A stretch of 64,000 bases of DNA, taken from Bog-473 sp963719485. Its GTDB lineage: Bacteria; Actinomycetota; Acidimicrobiia; Acidimicrobiales; RAAP-2. Position 1 is the first letter of the stretch, and every line of letters begins with the position of its first letter. The notes beneath the pieces are model-generated. The model searched no databases, was not told the origin of the DNA, and saw only the letters and a list, made by a program, of their open reading frames with translations. The stretch covers positions 3,348,001-3,412,000 of the forward strand of contig OY970387.1 in NCBI GenBank assembly GCA_963719485.1, written 5' to 3'. The position numbers and the translations under genes were made by a program. This document shows positions 1-7,749 of the stretch, piece after piece.

Positions 1-141
1 AATGCGGGACATCAGATCGGCCCCGTGCCCGCCCGCGTCGAACTCGACTTCACCGAGGGCCGGGCCACGTGGGTGTCGCTTCTCGGCATCGAGGAAGTGG
101 ACCTCACCGCCTCGCGGGCTCCGGAGCGATCCGTCTTCTGA
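1..141 (+). CDS. 3' end of an unidentified protein (cut by window edge)
   Basis: Frame 1 is open from the first base to a TGA at 139-141 and gives 46 residues ending in ERSVF. The acidic and hydrophobic alternation (RVELDFTEGRATWVSLLG) looks like genuine protein, more so than the Arg/Ser/Pro-rich overlapping frames. No start is visible, so the gene begins left of the window. It converges on the cNMP-binding gene at 194-673. I do not recognise the family. Confidence 0.55.
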   Translation, partial: NAGHQIGPVPARVELDFTEGRATWVSLLGIEEVDLTASRAPERSVF

Positions 142-193
142 CCGCAACCGCTGCCACGTCCGGGCGGATGTGTTCTCGTCGGCGAATCTGGCG

Positions 194-673
194 TCAGTAT
201 TCCGGGTCGGGGTCTCGAGCCGAACCGGGCTGAGCTGCTGGTCCCTGATGCTGCGCCAGCCGGGTCAGGACGTCGGACACCATCGACAGGCCGGGCGCAT
301 CGCCGTACTGGTACTTCAGGTCGGCCAGATATGAGGTGACGAAGTTCAGTCGCTCGGCCAAGCCGATGGCCACAAGCCTGATCACGGCCGGGTAGCCGAG
401 CAGATCATGGCCATCAGCGGCATAGCGGAGGCGACTTTGCTCCGTGGCTTCGACCGTGGCGCCGTGATCGGTGCCCAAGAGCACCGAGATCTCACCCACC
501 ATTGCGCCTGGCTGGGTAATGGTGTTGACCGGTATGTCACCCTTTCGCACCTGGAGAGCACCCGAGACGAGTATCCAAATCGCTCCACCCGCGCCGCCTT
601 CGCGCACGACAGCTTGACCGGCATCGAGTTCGACCTCAGGTAGGTGCGACGAGAGCACCAGCATGTCTGTCAC
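194..673 (-). CDS. cyclic nucleotide-binding (CRP-like) domain protein
   Basis: The 159-residue product is a single cNMP-binding beta-barrel domain. Landmarks are the opening strands LPEVELDAGQAVVREGG, the glycine-rich turn, and GAMVGEISVLLG, which corresponds to the phosphate-binding cassette (consensus GE-SLL). The cassette Arg-Ala pair is not obvious, so nucleotide binding is uncertain. No helix-turn-helix follows, which makes this a stand-alone sensor or inhibitor subunit rather than a CRP-type activator. The open frame extends 43 codons further upstream, but GTG 673 is preferred because TACGAT lies 7 bases before it and family homology starts right after. ATG 664 is the alternative. Confidence 0.7.
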   Translation of the reverse strand: MTDMLVLSSHLPEVELDAGQAVVREGGAGGAIWILVSGALQVRKGDIPVNTITQPGAMVGEISVLLGTDHGATVEATEQSRLRYAADGHDLLGYPAVIRLVAIGLAERLNFVTSYLADLKYQYGDAPGLSMVSDVLTRLAQHQGPAAQPGSARDPDPEY

Positions 674-680
674 GGGGTTG

Positions 681-686
681 ATCGTA
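681..686 (-). promoter_or_regulatory. putative -10 box of a leaderless transcript (cNMP gene)
   Basis: TACGAT on the minus strand lies 7 bases upstream of GTG 673 and fits TA-N3-T. No convincing -35 box is present. Transcription from it would start at or next to the start codon. Confidence 0.4.
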
Positions 687-868
687 GCGGTGAAACATCG
701 AGGTGATTTCCCCGTTGCACGTCCCCATCCCGCTCCTGCGGCGGTCCCAAGGTTTCGCCGATCCGCTCGCAAGGTCTCGTCAATGAGCCGACTCAGGTGC
801 ACGCTGTCATTGATGGTTTCCTGAGGGTCTCCTCATGGGGGAACCCAACTGGAACTGAAAAGGGGCCA

Positions 869-874
869 TAACGT
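869..874 (+). promoter_or_regulatory. putative -10 box of a leaderless transcript (APH-like gene)
   Basis: TAACGT lies 7 bases before GTG 882. No Shine-Dalgarno is seen in the remaining spacer, which suits a leaderless start. Confidence 0.4.
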
Positions 875-881
875 CCTTCTC

Positions 882-1922
882 GTGGCTGATCCAAGGATCG
901 TCGATCTGATCGAGGCGCAGCAACAACGCTGGGGGGACTCGCACACCCTGGAGGCGATCTTTGGAGCGATCGGAGCAGCACGAATAGCGAGCTGGTACGA
1001 ACGCGTCTGCGTCGCCGTCCTCAGATCTCCGGTGAGTCGCGGCTTGTTCTTCGGCGCTTCGGCTGGGTGCGTTGCGGGCCTGGAGCTGGCCGCCGGCGGT
1101 CAGGTGGCCATCAAGGCCTACCAACCTCGTTGGAGGCTCGACGCCCTTCGGGCGGTCTCGACCGCTCAGCAACGACTGTCTCTCGCTGGATTTGCCTGCC
1201 CCGCTCCCGTCGTTGCGCCATTGCTGTTCGAAGGGGTGGTGGCGAGTATCGACTCCCTCCTTCCGGACCCCGGCATGCGGCTGTTGGAGATGGACGAGAT
1301 GTCGGACTCAGCGCGGAGCTTGGCGCAGTCGATCTCGCTCCTTCGCGACGAAGATGCCACCCCATGGTTGGGCGAGCACGCATTGGACCGACCGAGCGGA
1401 TCCCTCTACCCAATCCCGCACAACCCTCTCTTCGATTTCACGTTGAAGGCCCAGGAGGCGGCGTGGATCGACGAGTTGGCAGTGGCAGCCCTCGACGCCC
1501 AGGACCGAGATGAGACGCCGCCACAGATGCTCCACGGCGATTGGTCCGCCCGCAACATCCGCATCGTCGATCATCGGCTTGTCGCCAGCTACGACTGGGA
1601 CAGTCTCGGGGCATTCCGCGAGAGCAAGGGTGTGGGTATTGCCGCTGCCACCTGGCGCTCGACTGGCGAAATAGACGATCCCCCAGCCCCGGGTGCCGAC
1701 GAGATCAGCGCCTACCTCGAGGCGTACGTCGAAGCGACCGGTCGATCTCGAAGTCGACAATGGAGGATCGCGGCGATGGGTTCAGCCTTGTACACCTTGG
1801 CCTACACGGCCCGCTGCGAGCACGCGGCGGAAGCTCGAGATCGCCGCTATCAGGCTCGTCGTGCTCGTGACACCCTGGCTTCTGAGAGGAGCCGGTTCAT
1901 TGACGCAATCGCGAAGCCATAG
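882..1922 (+). CDS. aminoglycoside/choline phosphotransferase-like kinase
   Basis: This 346-residue protein has the APH fold: a candidate ATP-binding Lys at residue 78 (VAIKAY), the catalytic loop HGDWSARN with Asp220 and Asn225, and a metal-binding DWD at 238-240. Such proteins phosphorylate small hydroxyl-bearing substrates; the substrate here cannot be read from sequence, and resistance is only one possibility. It is a monocistronic cytoplasmic gene divergent from the cNMP gene. GTG 882 is chosen because TAACGT sits 7 bases upstream and the N-terminus is helical, as in relatives. The final 40 residues are Arg/Ala-rich and helical. Confidence 0.75.
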   Translation: MADPRIVDLIEAQQQRWGDSHTLEAIFGAIGAARIASWYERVCVAVLRSPVSRGLFFGASAGCVAGLELAAGGQVAIKAYQPRWRLDALRAVSTAQQRLSLAGFACPAPVVAPLLFEGVVASIDSLLPDPGMRLLEMDEMSDSARSLAQSISLLRDEDATPWLGEHALDRPSGSLYPIPHNPLFDFTLKAQEAAWIDELAVAALDAQDRDETPPQMLHGDWSARNIRIVDHRLVASYDWDSLGAFRESKGVGIAAATWRSTGEIDDPPAPGADEISAYLEAYVEATGRSRSRQWRIAAMGSALYTLAYTARCEHAAEARDRRYQARRARDTLASERSRFIDAIAKP

Positions 1923-1938
1923 CGCTCGGCGGGTCGTA

Positions 1939-1969
1939 AGGGTTGGGGGGCGTCGGTGCCCCTAGCCCT
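1939..1969. terminator. hairpin between convergent genes
   Basis: An 11-bp stem, including two G-U pairs, is formed by 1939-1949 and 1959-1969 with a 9-base loop. It lies 17 bases after the APH-like stop and 20 bases beyond the stop of the convergent nitroreductase. No T tract follows on either side. Confidence 0.45.
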
Positions 1970-1988
1970 AGCGGCGCGCCAGGCTCGG

Positions 1989-2504
1989 TTACCACTTTTC
2001 GCGATGCACCACCTCGTCAAACGGGCGTCGATCTATCTTCGTCATCGGCCTGAGCGGTCGGTCGGCGGGATAGCCGAGAGCGATCATGTACGCACATTGC
2101 CGGTCCTTCGGTGTGTCGAGAATGCGCCGGCATGCGTCTTGGTCCCCGATCGCAGCATGCGCACTGCCGATACCCAGATCGGTGGCAGCCAACATCATCG
2201 ACATTGTGGCCTGTCCCAAGTCATACTGATCAATCGTCCGATAGCGTTCAGATTCGGGCTCGGGCAGAACGAGGACGATTGCAGCCTTCGCGCTCGCAAC
2301 GTGGCTGGCGCCCACCCAGACCGTCGAGAGCTCATTGAGCTCGTCCGGATCTGTGACGAGGACGAAATCCCACTTCTGGCGGTTTGACGCTGAAGGCGAG
2401 CGCCGTCCAGCCTCGAGTATTCGATCGAGGTGTTCCGGAGCTATCGATCGATCGTCGTAGGAACGTACGTTACGGCGGGCTCTGATCGCGTCCCATGTCT
2501 CCAT
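1989..2504 (-). CDS. nitroreductase-family FMN oxidoreductase
   Basis: The 171-residue product begins METWDAIRARRNVRSYDD, the classic nitroreductase N-terminus (R-S-x-R/S-x-[FY]). PSASNRQKWDFVLVTD follows (FMN phosphate and isoalloxazine contacts), and later DLGIGSAHAAIGD and the C-terminal ALGYPADRPLRPM. Members use NAD(P)H to reduce nitro, quinone or enone groups. The frame stays open 38 codons upstream, but ATG 2504 matches the family start and has TAGTCT 7 bases before it. It lies 52 bases downstream of the phasin-like gene on the same strand, so it may be read from both its own promoter and that one. Confidence 0.85.
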   Translation of the reverse strand: METWDAIRARRNVRSYDDRSIAPEHLDRILEAGRRSPSASNRQKWDFVLVTDPDELNELSTVWVGASHVASAKAAIVLVLPEPESERYRTIDQYDLGQATMSMMLAATDLGIGSAHAAIGDQDACRRILDTPKDRQCAYMIALGYPADRPLRPMTKIDRRPFDEVVHREKW

Positions 2505-2511
2505 GCATCGG

Positions 2512-2517
2512 AGACTA
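2512..2517 (-). promoter_or_regulatory. putative -10 box of a leaderless transcript (nitroreductase)
   Basis: TAGTCT on the minus strand lies exactly 7 bases before ATG 2504. It lies in the short gap after the upstream gene and supports the downstream start choice. Confidence 0.4.
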
Positions 2518-2556
2518 CCCAAGTCCGTTATCCGGACGAGTCCCAGCTCCAGCTCG

Positions 2557-2970
2557 TCAGGCAGGCTGTCGAAGGGCTCCCTGTTGCCTGACGACGATCC
2601 TCGTTGCCGCTTCGGCAAGGGTGCGCTCGGTGCTGAGCAGCTGCTGGGCGATGTCGAAGCCCGCCTCTACCAGCGTCTCCAGATTGGTCACCGGAGCCAC
2701 GGTGGGCAGCTTCGGTGTGAGGGGTGCGGTGATGTCGGCCAAGGCAGAGAGCACCGAAAGCCCGATCGACTCCACCGCTTTGATGGAGGCGATCGACTTA
2801 TCCTTGAGCACCAGCCCTGCTTTTTCGCCTTGCTTGATCGAGTCCTCAGTTTGTGTCCGGGCGATCGTCGCCAGTCCTTCAAAGCTCTCGGCGATGCTCT
2901 CGGCAAAGCCCTCGGCGGCGCGGTCAGGCTTTCCGTTCTTGATTGTCCTCTCGGCTTCGGTCGTAGGCAC
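2557..2970 (-). CDS. phasin-like granule-associated protein
   Basis: This 137-residue, soluble, almost fully helical protein is rich in Ala, Glu, Lys and Thr (AAEGFAESIAESFEGLAT, LETLVEAGFDIAQQLLSTER). It has the amphipathic helix layout of phasins and the related proteins that coat polyhydroxyalkanoate granules or membranes in actinobacteria. The assignment rests on composition and spacing rather than an invariant motif. Start GTG 2970 is preferred because AAGGAG lies 6 bases upstream; an open frame continues to 3180 without another ribosome site. No PHA synthase is in the window. Confidence 0.6.
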   Translation of the reverse strand: MPTTEAERTIKNGKPDRAAEGFAESIAESFEGLATIARTQTEDSIKQGEKAGLVLKDKSIASIKAVESIGLSVLSALADITAPLTPKLPTVAPVTNLETLVEAGFDIAQQLLSTERTLAEAATRIVVRQQGALRQPA

Positions 2971-3379
2971 GGTGGTCTCCTTCGCAGTCGGGATATTGGA
3001 CGTCTCTGCATTGAGCACTTCGACGTTCGGGATGGAGACACGCTCATCGATTGTGTCAAGCACATCACTCAACTCCGAGTGCCCGCGCGAAATTCTAAGG
3101 ACTCGCAGTGAGAAGTCAACGGGATGAGCGCGAATGACCCGCTCGTTCCCGTCGTCGTCACATGCGCGTCTCGCAGCCAACGCGTTGCCGCCACAAAGAG
3201 GCCACGTGCCGCCGAAGACACCACTACTCCCGTTTCACGCCGACAGGTTGCGCGACAAGCTATGAAGGTGCTGTCCGCGCCAATCCGATGCTGGTGAAGA
3301 TCTGGCCCGCGTCTTCCTCTGGGCTGACGACGCCGACACAGGGGGGAATAGTGGTCTCAGAATGGGGGTAAATCCCCTC
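2971..3379. other. gene-poor intergenic region
   Basis: About 400 bases separate the phasin-like gene from the divergent quinone oxidoreductase. A TTGACA on the minus strand (3054-3059) could be a -35 box for the phasin-like gene, but no good -10 follows at 17 bases. No RNA gene or repeat is recognised. Short open frames here have no family resemblance. Confidence 0.4.
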
Positions 3380-4324
3380 ATGGCCAGTTCCACGATCCGA
3401 GCCGTTCGTTTCGACCGTTACGGGGAGGTTGACGTCCTCGACGTCGTCGAGGTTCCCCGTCCGCATCCCGGGCCCGGTCGGGTCGTCGTCGATGTGGCTG
3501 CCGCAGCCATCAATCCTGGTGAGGCGTCGATCCGAAGGGGCCTGCTGGACGACCTCTGGCCGGCCACCTTCCCGTCAGGGCAGGGTAGCGACCTTGCTGG
3601 CGTGATCGCAGATGTCGGTGCGGGCGTTGAGGGTGTCGCTGTCGGTGACGAGGTAATCGGCTGGAGCGATGAGAGGTCGAGCCAGGCGGAGGCGGTGAGC
3701 CTGCCCGCCGATCACGTCGTGCCAAAGCCGTCTGGGGTTCCGTGGGAGGCGGCCGGCTCCCTGTACGTGGCGGGCACCACCGCATGGGCGACTCTGAAGT
3801 CCGTGGGGCTGCAGTCGGGCGAGGTCGTTGCGGTCTCCGCAGCCGCTGGCGGGGTGGGATCGATCACCATCCAATTGGCCCGGCGGTTGGGGGCGACCGT
3901 GTTGGGCATCGCCGGAGCGGGGAACTCCGACTGGTTGGAGTCGATGGGCGTGACTGCCGTCCTCTACGGCGACGGCCTTGGGGAACGTCTGCGCGCTGCC
4001 GCGGGCGGCGGGATCGACGCCTTCATCGACTGCTTCGGTGGCGGCTATGTCGACCTTGCTGTTGACGAACTCAGTGTCAAGCCAGATCGAGTCGACACGA
4101 TCATCGACCGGGAGTCGGGAGTACGACTCGGAACACATGTGGACGGAATGGCAACGGTCGACGACGTCGGTCGCGTCATCTCGGAGCTTGCGTCATTGAT
4201 TGAGCAAGGACAACTGACGGTTCCGATTGCAGCCACCTTCGCCCTGCGGGACGTGCGCTCGGCGTACGAGCTCCTTGCTGAGCGGCACACCCGAGGGAAG
4301 ATCGTTCTGGTCACCGGGACCTGA
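3380..4324 (+). CDS. NADPH:quinone reductase-like MDR oxidoreductase
   Basis: The 314-residue protein is a zinc-free medium-chain dehydrogenase/reductase. It has an N-terminal GroES-like fold (RAVRFDRYGEVDVLDVVEVP, then QGSDLAGVIADVGAGV) and a Rossmann domain with VSAAAGGVGSITIQLARRLG for NADPH. It ends with the typical DVRSAYELLAERHTRGKIVLV. The catalytic zinc cysteines are absent, as expected for quinone/enone reductases. Start ATG 3380 is used because the family pattern begins at once; ATG 3362, 18 bases upstream, is in frame and equally possible. It is not obviously in an operon. Confidence 0.85.
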   Translation: MASSTIRAVRFDRYGEVDVLDVVEVPRPHPGPGRVVVDVAAAAINPGEASIRRGLLDDLWPATFPSGQGSDLAGVIADVGAGVEGVAVGDEVIGWSDERSSQAEAVSLPADHVVPKPSGVPWEAAGSLYVAGTTAWATLKSVGLQSGEVVAVSAAAGGVGSITIQLARRLGATVLGIAGAGNSDWLESMGVTAVLYGDGLGERLRAAAGGGIDAFIDCFGGGYVDLAVDELSVKPDRVDTIIDRESGVRLGTHVDGMATVDDVGRVISELASLIEQGQLTVPIAATFALRDVRSAYELLAERHTRGKIVLVTGT

Positions 4325-4498
4325 GTGGGACGGACGACGATACCCATCTGACTCAGGGCGTCCCACCGACGCCAGGCTGTGACTCTGGTCCGGCCGGTGC
4401 CCTGTCGCAGGGTTTGGTAGGGCACTTCAAGACCACTGGCGGTCGGCCTGCAACGGGGCGGGAGCCGGGACACAGTTGCCTGCTGTATCGCCCGGGCT

Positions 4499-4504
4499 TA
4501 CGGT
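4499..4504 (+). promoter_or_regulatory. putative -10 box of a leaderless transcript (VOC gene)
   Basis: TACGGT lies 7 bases before ATG 4512 and argues for that start over the in-frame start at 4476, which lies upstream of this box. Confidence 0.4.
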
Positions 4505-4511
4505 GGCAACG

Positions 4512-4886
4512 ATGGATGCGCCGCCCATCGACGGACTGTCGCACTTCCAGCTGTACGTCTCCGATCTCGATGCCAGTGTCGCCTGGTACAAGCGCACCCT
4601 CGGGCTGACGGAGCTACGGGGCCAGCCCGGGCGTTACGTCACGCTGCAGTCCACGACCGGGCGGTTCCGGGTGGTGCTGTCGGCAGGAGCGGAAGGCCGT
4701 GCTGGCGCGACGGGCGCGCTCGATCACATTGCCTTCGCGGTCTCCGATGTTGGCGCGCTCACTGCGTGGTGCGAGCATCTCACCTCTCTCGGCATCCCGC
4801 ATGGGGGCCTCAAGCCAACCATTGCCGGCCAATCGGTTGATCTGTTCGACCCTGACGGCAACAACATCGAACTGGTGAGCGAGTAG
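4512..4886 (+). CDS. glyoxalase/VOC-superfamily protein
   Basis: The 124-residue single VOC module begins GLSHFQLYVSDLDASVAWYK and ends SVDLFDPDGNNIELVSE, both hallmark segments. The metal ligands usually found in glyoxalase I/extradiol enzymes would be His in the first strand (LSHFQL), a middle His (LDHIAFAV) and the C-terminal Glu (NIEL), and all three are present. Substrate cannot be inferred. The upstream in-frame ATG at 4476 adds 12 residues with no homology, so ATG 4512 with its TACGGT box is preferred. Confidence 0.8.
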   Translation: MDAPPIDGLSHFQLYVSDLDASVAWYKRTLGLTELRGQPGRYVTLQSTTGRFRVVLSAGAEGRAGATGALDHIAFAVSDVGALTAWCEHLTSLGIPHGGLKPTIAGQSVDLFDPDGNNIELVSE

Positions 4887-4964
4887 TTCGAATCGGGTGT
4901 TCCGAACGCTCCGGGAGGATCGGCTCTCGGGCTTTCCTTTGGATGGCACTGAAAGGAGATCAGG

Positions 4965-5411
4965 ATGAGTGACGTTCAGATACCGAGGCCGGTGAAGGCA
5001 CGCCGCCAAATTGGCAATGCAATAAGCATTCGTGGGTTGCGAGCCGACATCCAGCGGGCGGACGGCATCAACGCCAAGATTGCCGTTTTCCTCACCAACA
5101 TCGTTGGATCGATGTGGTGCGCCTATGTGTTTGCGATCATTGCGTTGATTGGCCTACGGCCGGCATTGAGACCCGGCGGCGAGGGCATCATCGCGTGGAT
5201 CGCACAAACCTTCCTTCAATTGGTGCTGTTGTCGGTCATCATGGTTGGCCAAAACGTGCAGAGCGTGGCGAGTGACATGCGATCAGAGCACACCTACCAA
5301 GACACCCTGCAAATCCTCGATCGGCTCGACATACACACCTCAGGGGGGCTCAAGGATCTCGCCGATCTCATCGACAAGCTGGAAATGACCGTGAAGAAGT
5401 CGGGCTCATGA
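4965..5411 (+). CDS. DUF1003-like small membrane protein
   Basis: The 148-residue protein has two predicted membrane helices (about residues 52-66 and 76-94) around an IIAWIAQTFLQLVLLSVIM stretch. GQNVQSVASDMRSEHTYQDT follows, matching the I-S-Q-N-R-Q...R-+-E end of DUF1003 proteins. It ends in a helical cytosolic tail (LADLIDKLEMTVKK). The role of DUF1003 proteins is unknown. A strong AAAGGAG lies 8 bases before ATG 4965, so this is a leadered gene. Its stop is 9 bases from the stop of the convergent PRC-like gene. Confidence 0.7.
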   Translation: MSDVQIPRPVKARRQIGNAISIRGLRADIQRADGINAKIAVFLTNIVGSMWCAYVFAIIALIGLRPALRPGGEGIIAWIAQTFLQLVLLSVIMVGQNVQSVASDMRSEHTYQDTLQILDRLDIHTSGGLKDLADLIDKLEMTVKKSGS

Positions 5412-5420
5412 TCCCGGCCC

Positions 5421-5780
5421 TTACTCGAGCTCCTTCCAATGTTCCCTGCCGAAGAGCCGACCCCAGCGAGCGGTGAGTGATGGGCCCTCGTCGTGAGCGG
5501 TGTCGGGGTGGAGAACCAGCGTCCCACTCGGAGCGGGAAGGGTTTCAACTTCCTCGTCGGTCACAGAACAACGAACCCCGGTGGTCGTGATCTCTTCGAT
5601 CTGGTCGCGATCAACAAAGCGAAGCCCGTGATGGTGCGACTTCACGGCAATGCCATCAAAGAGATCCAGTTCTGGGACCTGGAGCACGTGCTCCACTTCG
5701 CCGAACTCGGTTCCAGACGAACTGAGAACGGGCGTCCCCACTTCCAGCGCCATGTAGGAGATAGGCCGACCCTGGTCCAC
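5421..5780 (-). CDS. PRC-barrel-like small protein
   Basis: The 119-residue protein opens with the strand pattern LEVGTPVLSSSGTEFGEVEHVLQVPELDLFDGIAV, typical of PRC-barrel domains, followed by RFVDRDQIEEITTTGV. These small beta-barrels appear in photosystem and RNA-processing proteins and in many stress-linked proteins of unknown role. The last 30 residues are unique. The start is GTG 5780 or the in-frame ATG 5753; neither has a strong ribosome site. Confidence 0.6.
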   Translation of the reverse strand: MDQGRPISYMALEVGTPVLSSSGTEFGEVEHVLQVPELDLFDGIAVKSHHHGLRFVDRDQIEEITTTGVRCSVTDEEVETLPAPSGTLVLHPDTAHDEGPSLTARWGRLFGREHWKELE

Positions 5781-5937
5781 GTGAACCCCCCAATCTTTGA
5801 TTGATCAGAATGTACCTCCCGGACCGGTGATCCTATTTGGGACTTTGCCGCTCGCTCACACACGGCTTTACCCCCGCCTTACAGCCCACCCTTACCGTCG
5901 TCCTCAACATCCGATCGACCTCTAAGGAGGTCTCGGG

Positions 5938-6801
5938 ATGAAGGCGACGATGGACAGAGGGAGGCAGGAGGAGATGACGGAGAACAAGCCGGCTTCCAGG
6001 GAGGGCTGTAACCGAGCTTCTGCTCGACGCTTTGCGCACCCTCTGGCGAAGATGTCACTTGGACTGGCGATCGGTGGCATGACTGCCGGATTCGTCACCA
6101 TCCCAACCGCCAGCGCAGGGGCAGCCAGCAGTATCACGTCGAACAAGCCCTACGCTCGGGCCCAGCTCCTGAAGATGTCGAATCTCCCGTCCGGCTGGTC
6201 GCAGTCGGATGGAACGTGGGTCGGGACCAGTGCGGGTGACAACGCATCCAGCATGCTGACAATGACGCAGTATCCAGAGTTGTCTACTTGTTTGGGCCAT
6301 CCTCCCGCACTGAGTGTGGTGGCGGCGGAGGCCTCCAGTCCCTACTTCAATAGCAAAGACCAGAACACCAGTGTCCTTGACGTCGCGGACGTGTATACCA
6401 GCGCGAACGAGGCCAAGAGCGACTTTCCTCCATTGGACAGTCCGAAGTTCGCGAACTGCTTCGTCCAGGTACAAGGTCCATTCATTACGAGCATGGAGAA
6501 GTCCGCGTGGCCGTCTGGAGCCACCTTTGGAACTCTGGTCGCCTCCGTCTCCCATCTGCCGAAGTACGGAGATACGTCTGGATTGATTGACGTCCAAGTG
6601 CCGGTGAACCTTCCGGGAGGACAAGGCAGCACCACCGACTACTTCGTTGTTCTCGTCATTCGCCAAGGGCGATCGACCGCTGAGCTGTGGATCGACCAAG
6701 GAGCCACGACTCCCTCAGCCGCGCTGACGGAGTCATTGGCGAAGACGGTCACAGCCAAAATGAAGGCGCGGCCGTCGGGCAACACAATCGTGGACGCCTG
6801 A
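5938..6801 (+). CDS. secreted protein of unknown function
   Basis: The 287-residue product has a long basic N-region, a hydrophobic segment (about residues 39-59, MSLGLAIGGMTAGFVTIPTA) and an AXA-type cleavage site near SAGAA, so it is probably exported. The mature part is Ser/Thr-rich with two cysteines (STCLGHPP, ANCFVQVQ) that may form a disulfide. A C-terminal DYFVVLVIRQGRSTAELWID strand pattern suggests an alpha/beta sensor-like fold. An AAGGAGG 8 bases before ATG 5938 fixes the start. I do not recognise a family. Confidence 0.75.
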   Translation: MKATMDRGRQEEMTENKPASREGCNRASARRFAHPLAKMSLGLAIGGMTAGFVTIPTASAGAASSITSNKPYARAQLLKMSNLPSGWSQSDGTWVGTSAGDNASSMLTMTQYPELSTCLGHPPALSVVAAEASSPYFNSKDQNTSVLDVADVYTSANEAKSDFPPLDSPKFANCFVQVQGPFITSMEKSAWPSGATFGTLVASVSHLPKYGDTSGLIDVQVPVNLPGGQGSTTDYFVVLVIRQGRSTAELWIDQGATTPSAALTESLAKTVTAKMKARPSGNTIVDA

Positions 6802-6860
6802 CGTTCACAGGACGTTCGTGACCATGGCAGATCCTCCTTGCGAACGAGGCGACTTTCACC

Positions 6861-7325
6861 TCACGGGCGGTAGGGGGGTGCTTCGCCCCAACCCCACCGA
6901 GGCACGGGAGCATGCTCGACGATGTCGGCGCCCTCTTGTGAATTGCCCAAAGCCAGGCGGGTACCCCACTCGAGGTATGCAACAAGAGCTGATCGAAACT
7001 CTGGGTCCTGCGGCATGCCGGCGTCGTCGGCGGCCATGCTCATCAGCGAGGCGAACCTGAACCGCTGCTCACTCGTGATGCCGAGATGCATGTGCTTGTC
7101 CAACATTCGCTCGTATCCGCCCAGTTCACTCGTGTAGACCGCGGGACCGCCGAAGACCTCGCTCCACCACGTGGCCACATTCCGACGATGCTCCTCGTGC
7201 ACGCCACCTGGAAAGAACGGCGAGAGCAGCTCGTCCTGCTCGACTCGGTCATAGAAAGCGTTGATCATCCGGTCGAAGGCATCACGGCCACCCGCCCATT
7301 CGAACAGTGTGGGTTCTTCGGCCAT
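6861..7325 (-). CDS. truncated haemoglobin (group II, trHbO-like)
   Basis: The 154-residue globin begins with the group II pattern LFEWAGGRDAFDRMINAFYDRV, with B10 Tyr in NAFYDRV. CD1 Phe lies in SPFFPGG, and the proximal His is in DKHMHLGITSEQRFRF. Group II globins bind O2 or NO and act in oxidative or nitrosative defence or respiration. The C-terminal extension after ALGNSQEGAD is Trp/Pro-rich. It is divergent from the YdeI-like gene, and TACATT lies 6 bases before its ATG, consistent with a leaderless message. Confidence 0.9.
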   Translation of the reverse strand: MAEEPTLFEWAGGRDAFDRMINAFYDRVEQDELLSPFFPGGVHEEHRRNVATWWSEVFGGPAVYTSELGGYERMLDKHMHLGITSEQRFRFASLMSMAADDAGMPQDPEFRSALVAYLEWGTRLALGNSQEGADIVEHAPVPRWGWGEAPPYRP

Positions 7326-7331
7326 GAGTCA

Positions 7332-7337
7332 AATGTA
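7332..7337 (-). promoter_or_regulatory. putative -10 box of a leaderless transcript (globin)
   Basis: TACATT on the minus strand lies 6 bases before ATG 7325. There is no Shine-Dalgarno. Confidence 0.45.
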
Positions 7338-7417
7338 CCCATGCTCAACGCGAGGTCGGCCGGGCGGCGGAGTGTCGAGACCGGCCGCGGTGGCGACGTC
7401 GACCAGCTCTGTCCCAC

Positions 7418-7423
7418 TACCGT
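7418..7423 (+). promoter_or_regulatory. putative -10 box of a leaderless transcript (YdeI-like gene)
   Basis: TACCGT lies 6 bases before GTG 7430. With the globin box it forms a divergent promoter pair about 80 bases apart. Confidence 0.45.
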
Positions 7424-7429
7424 GGACCC

Positions 7430-7696
7430 GTGAGCAGCTCGAAAGTGCCCGGTGGGGTGGTGCACAAGCTTCCAGGAGACCTACGTGAGGCGCTGATTGC
7501 CGACCCCAAGGCATTCGAAGCCTGGATGGACATCACACCTCTGGCGCGCAACGAATTCATCTGCTGGGTCGAGGATGCCAAGCAAGAGACGACCCGCCAA
7601 CGCCGTATTCGCCGGACCCGGGAGGAACTGGAGGAGGGCCAGCGTCGGCCCTGCTGCTGGCCGGGGTGCACGCACCGCGAGCGCACGGGCAGGTAG
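7430..7696 (+). CDS. YdeI/OmpD-associated family protein (short form)
   Basis: The 88-residue protein contains LPGDLREALIADPKAFEAW and LARNEFICWVEDAKQETTRQ, with RRIRRTREELEEGQRRPCCW. This is the C-terminal signature of the YdeI/OmpD-associated family (also annotated as bacteriocin-protection proteins). Longer relatives carry an extra N-terminal beta domain that is missing here, which is common for actinobacterial short forms. The two adjacent cysteines near the end, plus a third (PGCTH), might bind metal; that is a guess. It converges on the carboxypeptidase-like gene. Confidence 0.75.
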   Translation: MSSSKVPGGVVHKLPGDLREALIADPKAFEAWMDITPLARNEFICWVEDAKQETTRQRRIRRTREELEEGQRRPCCWPGCTHRERTGR

Positions 7697-7749
7697 CTGC
7701 CGGCGGGGAAGTTCGGCCAGAGTCCGTGTCCGACCGGAGGCGGACCCGC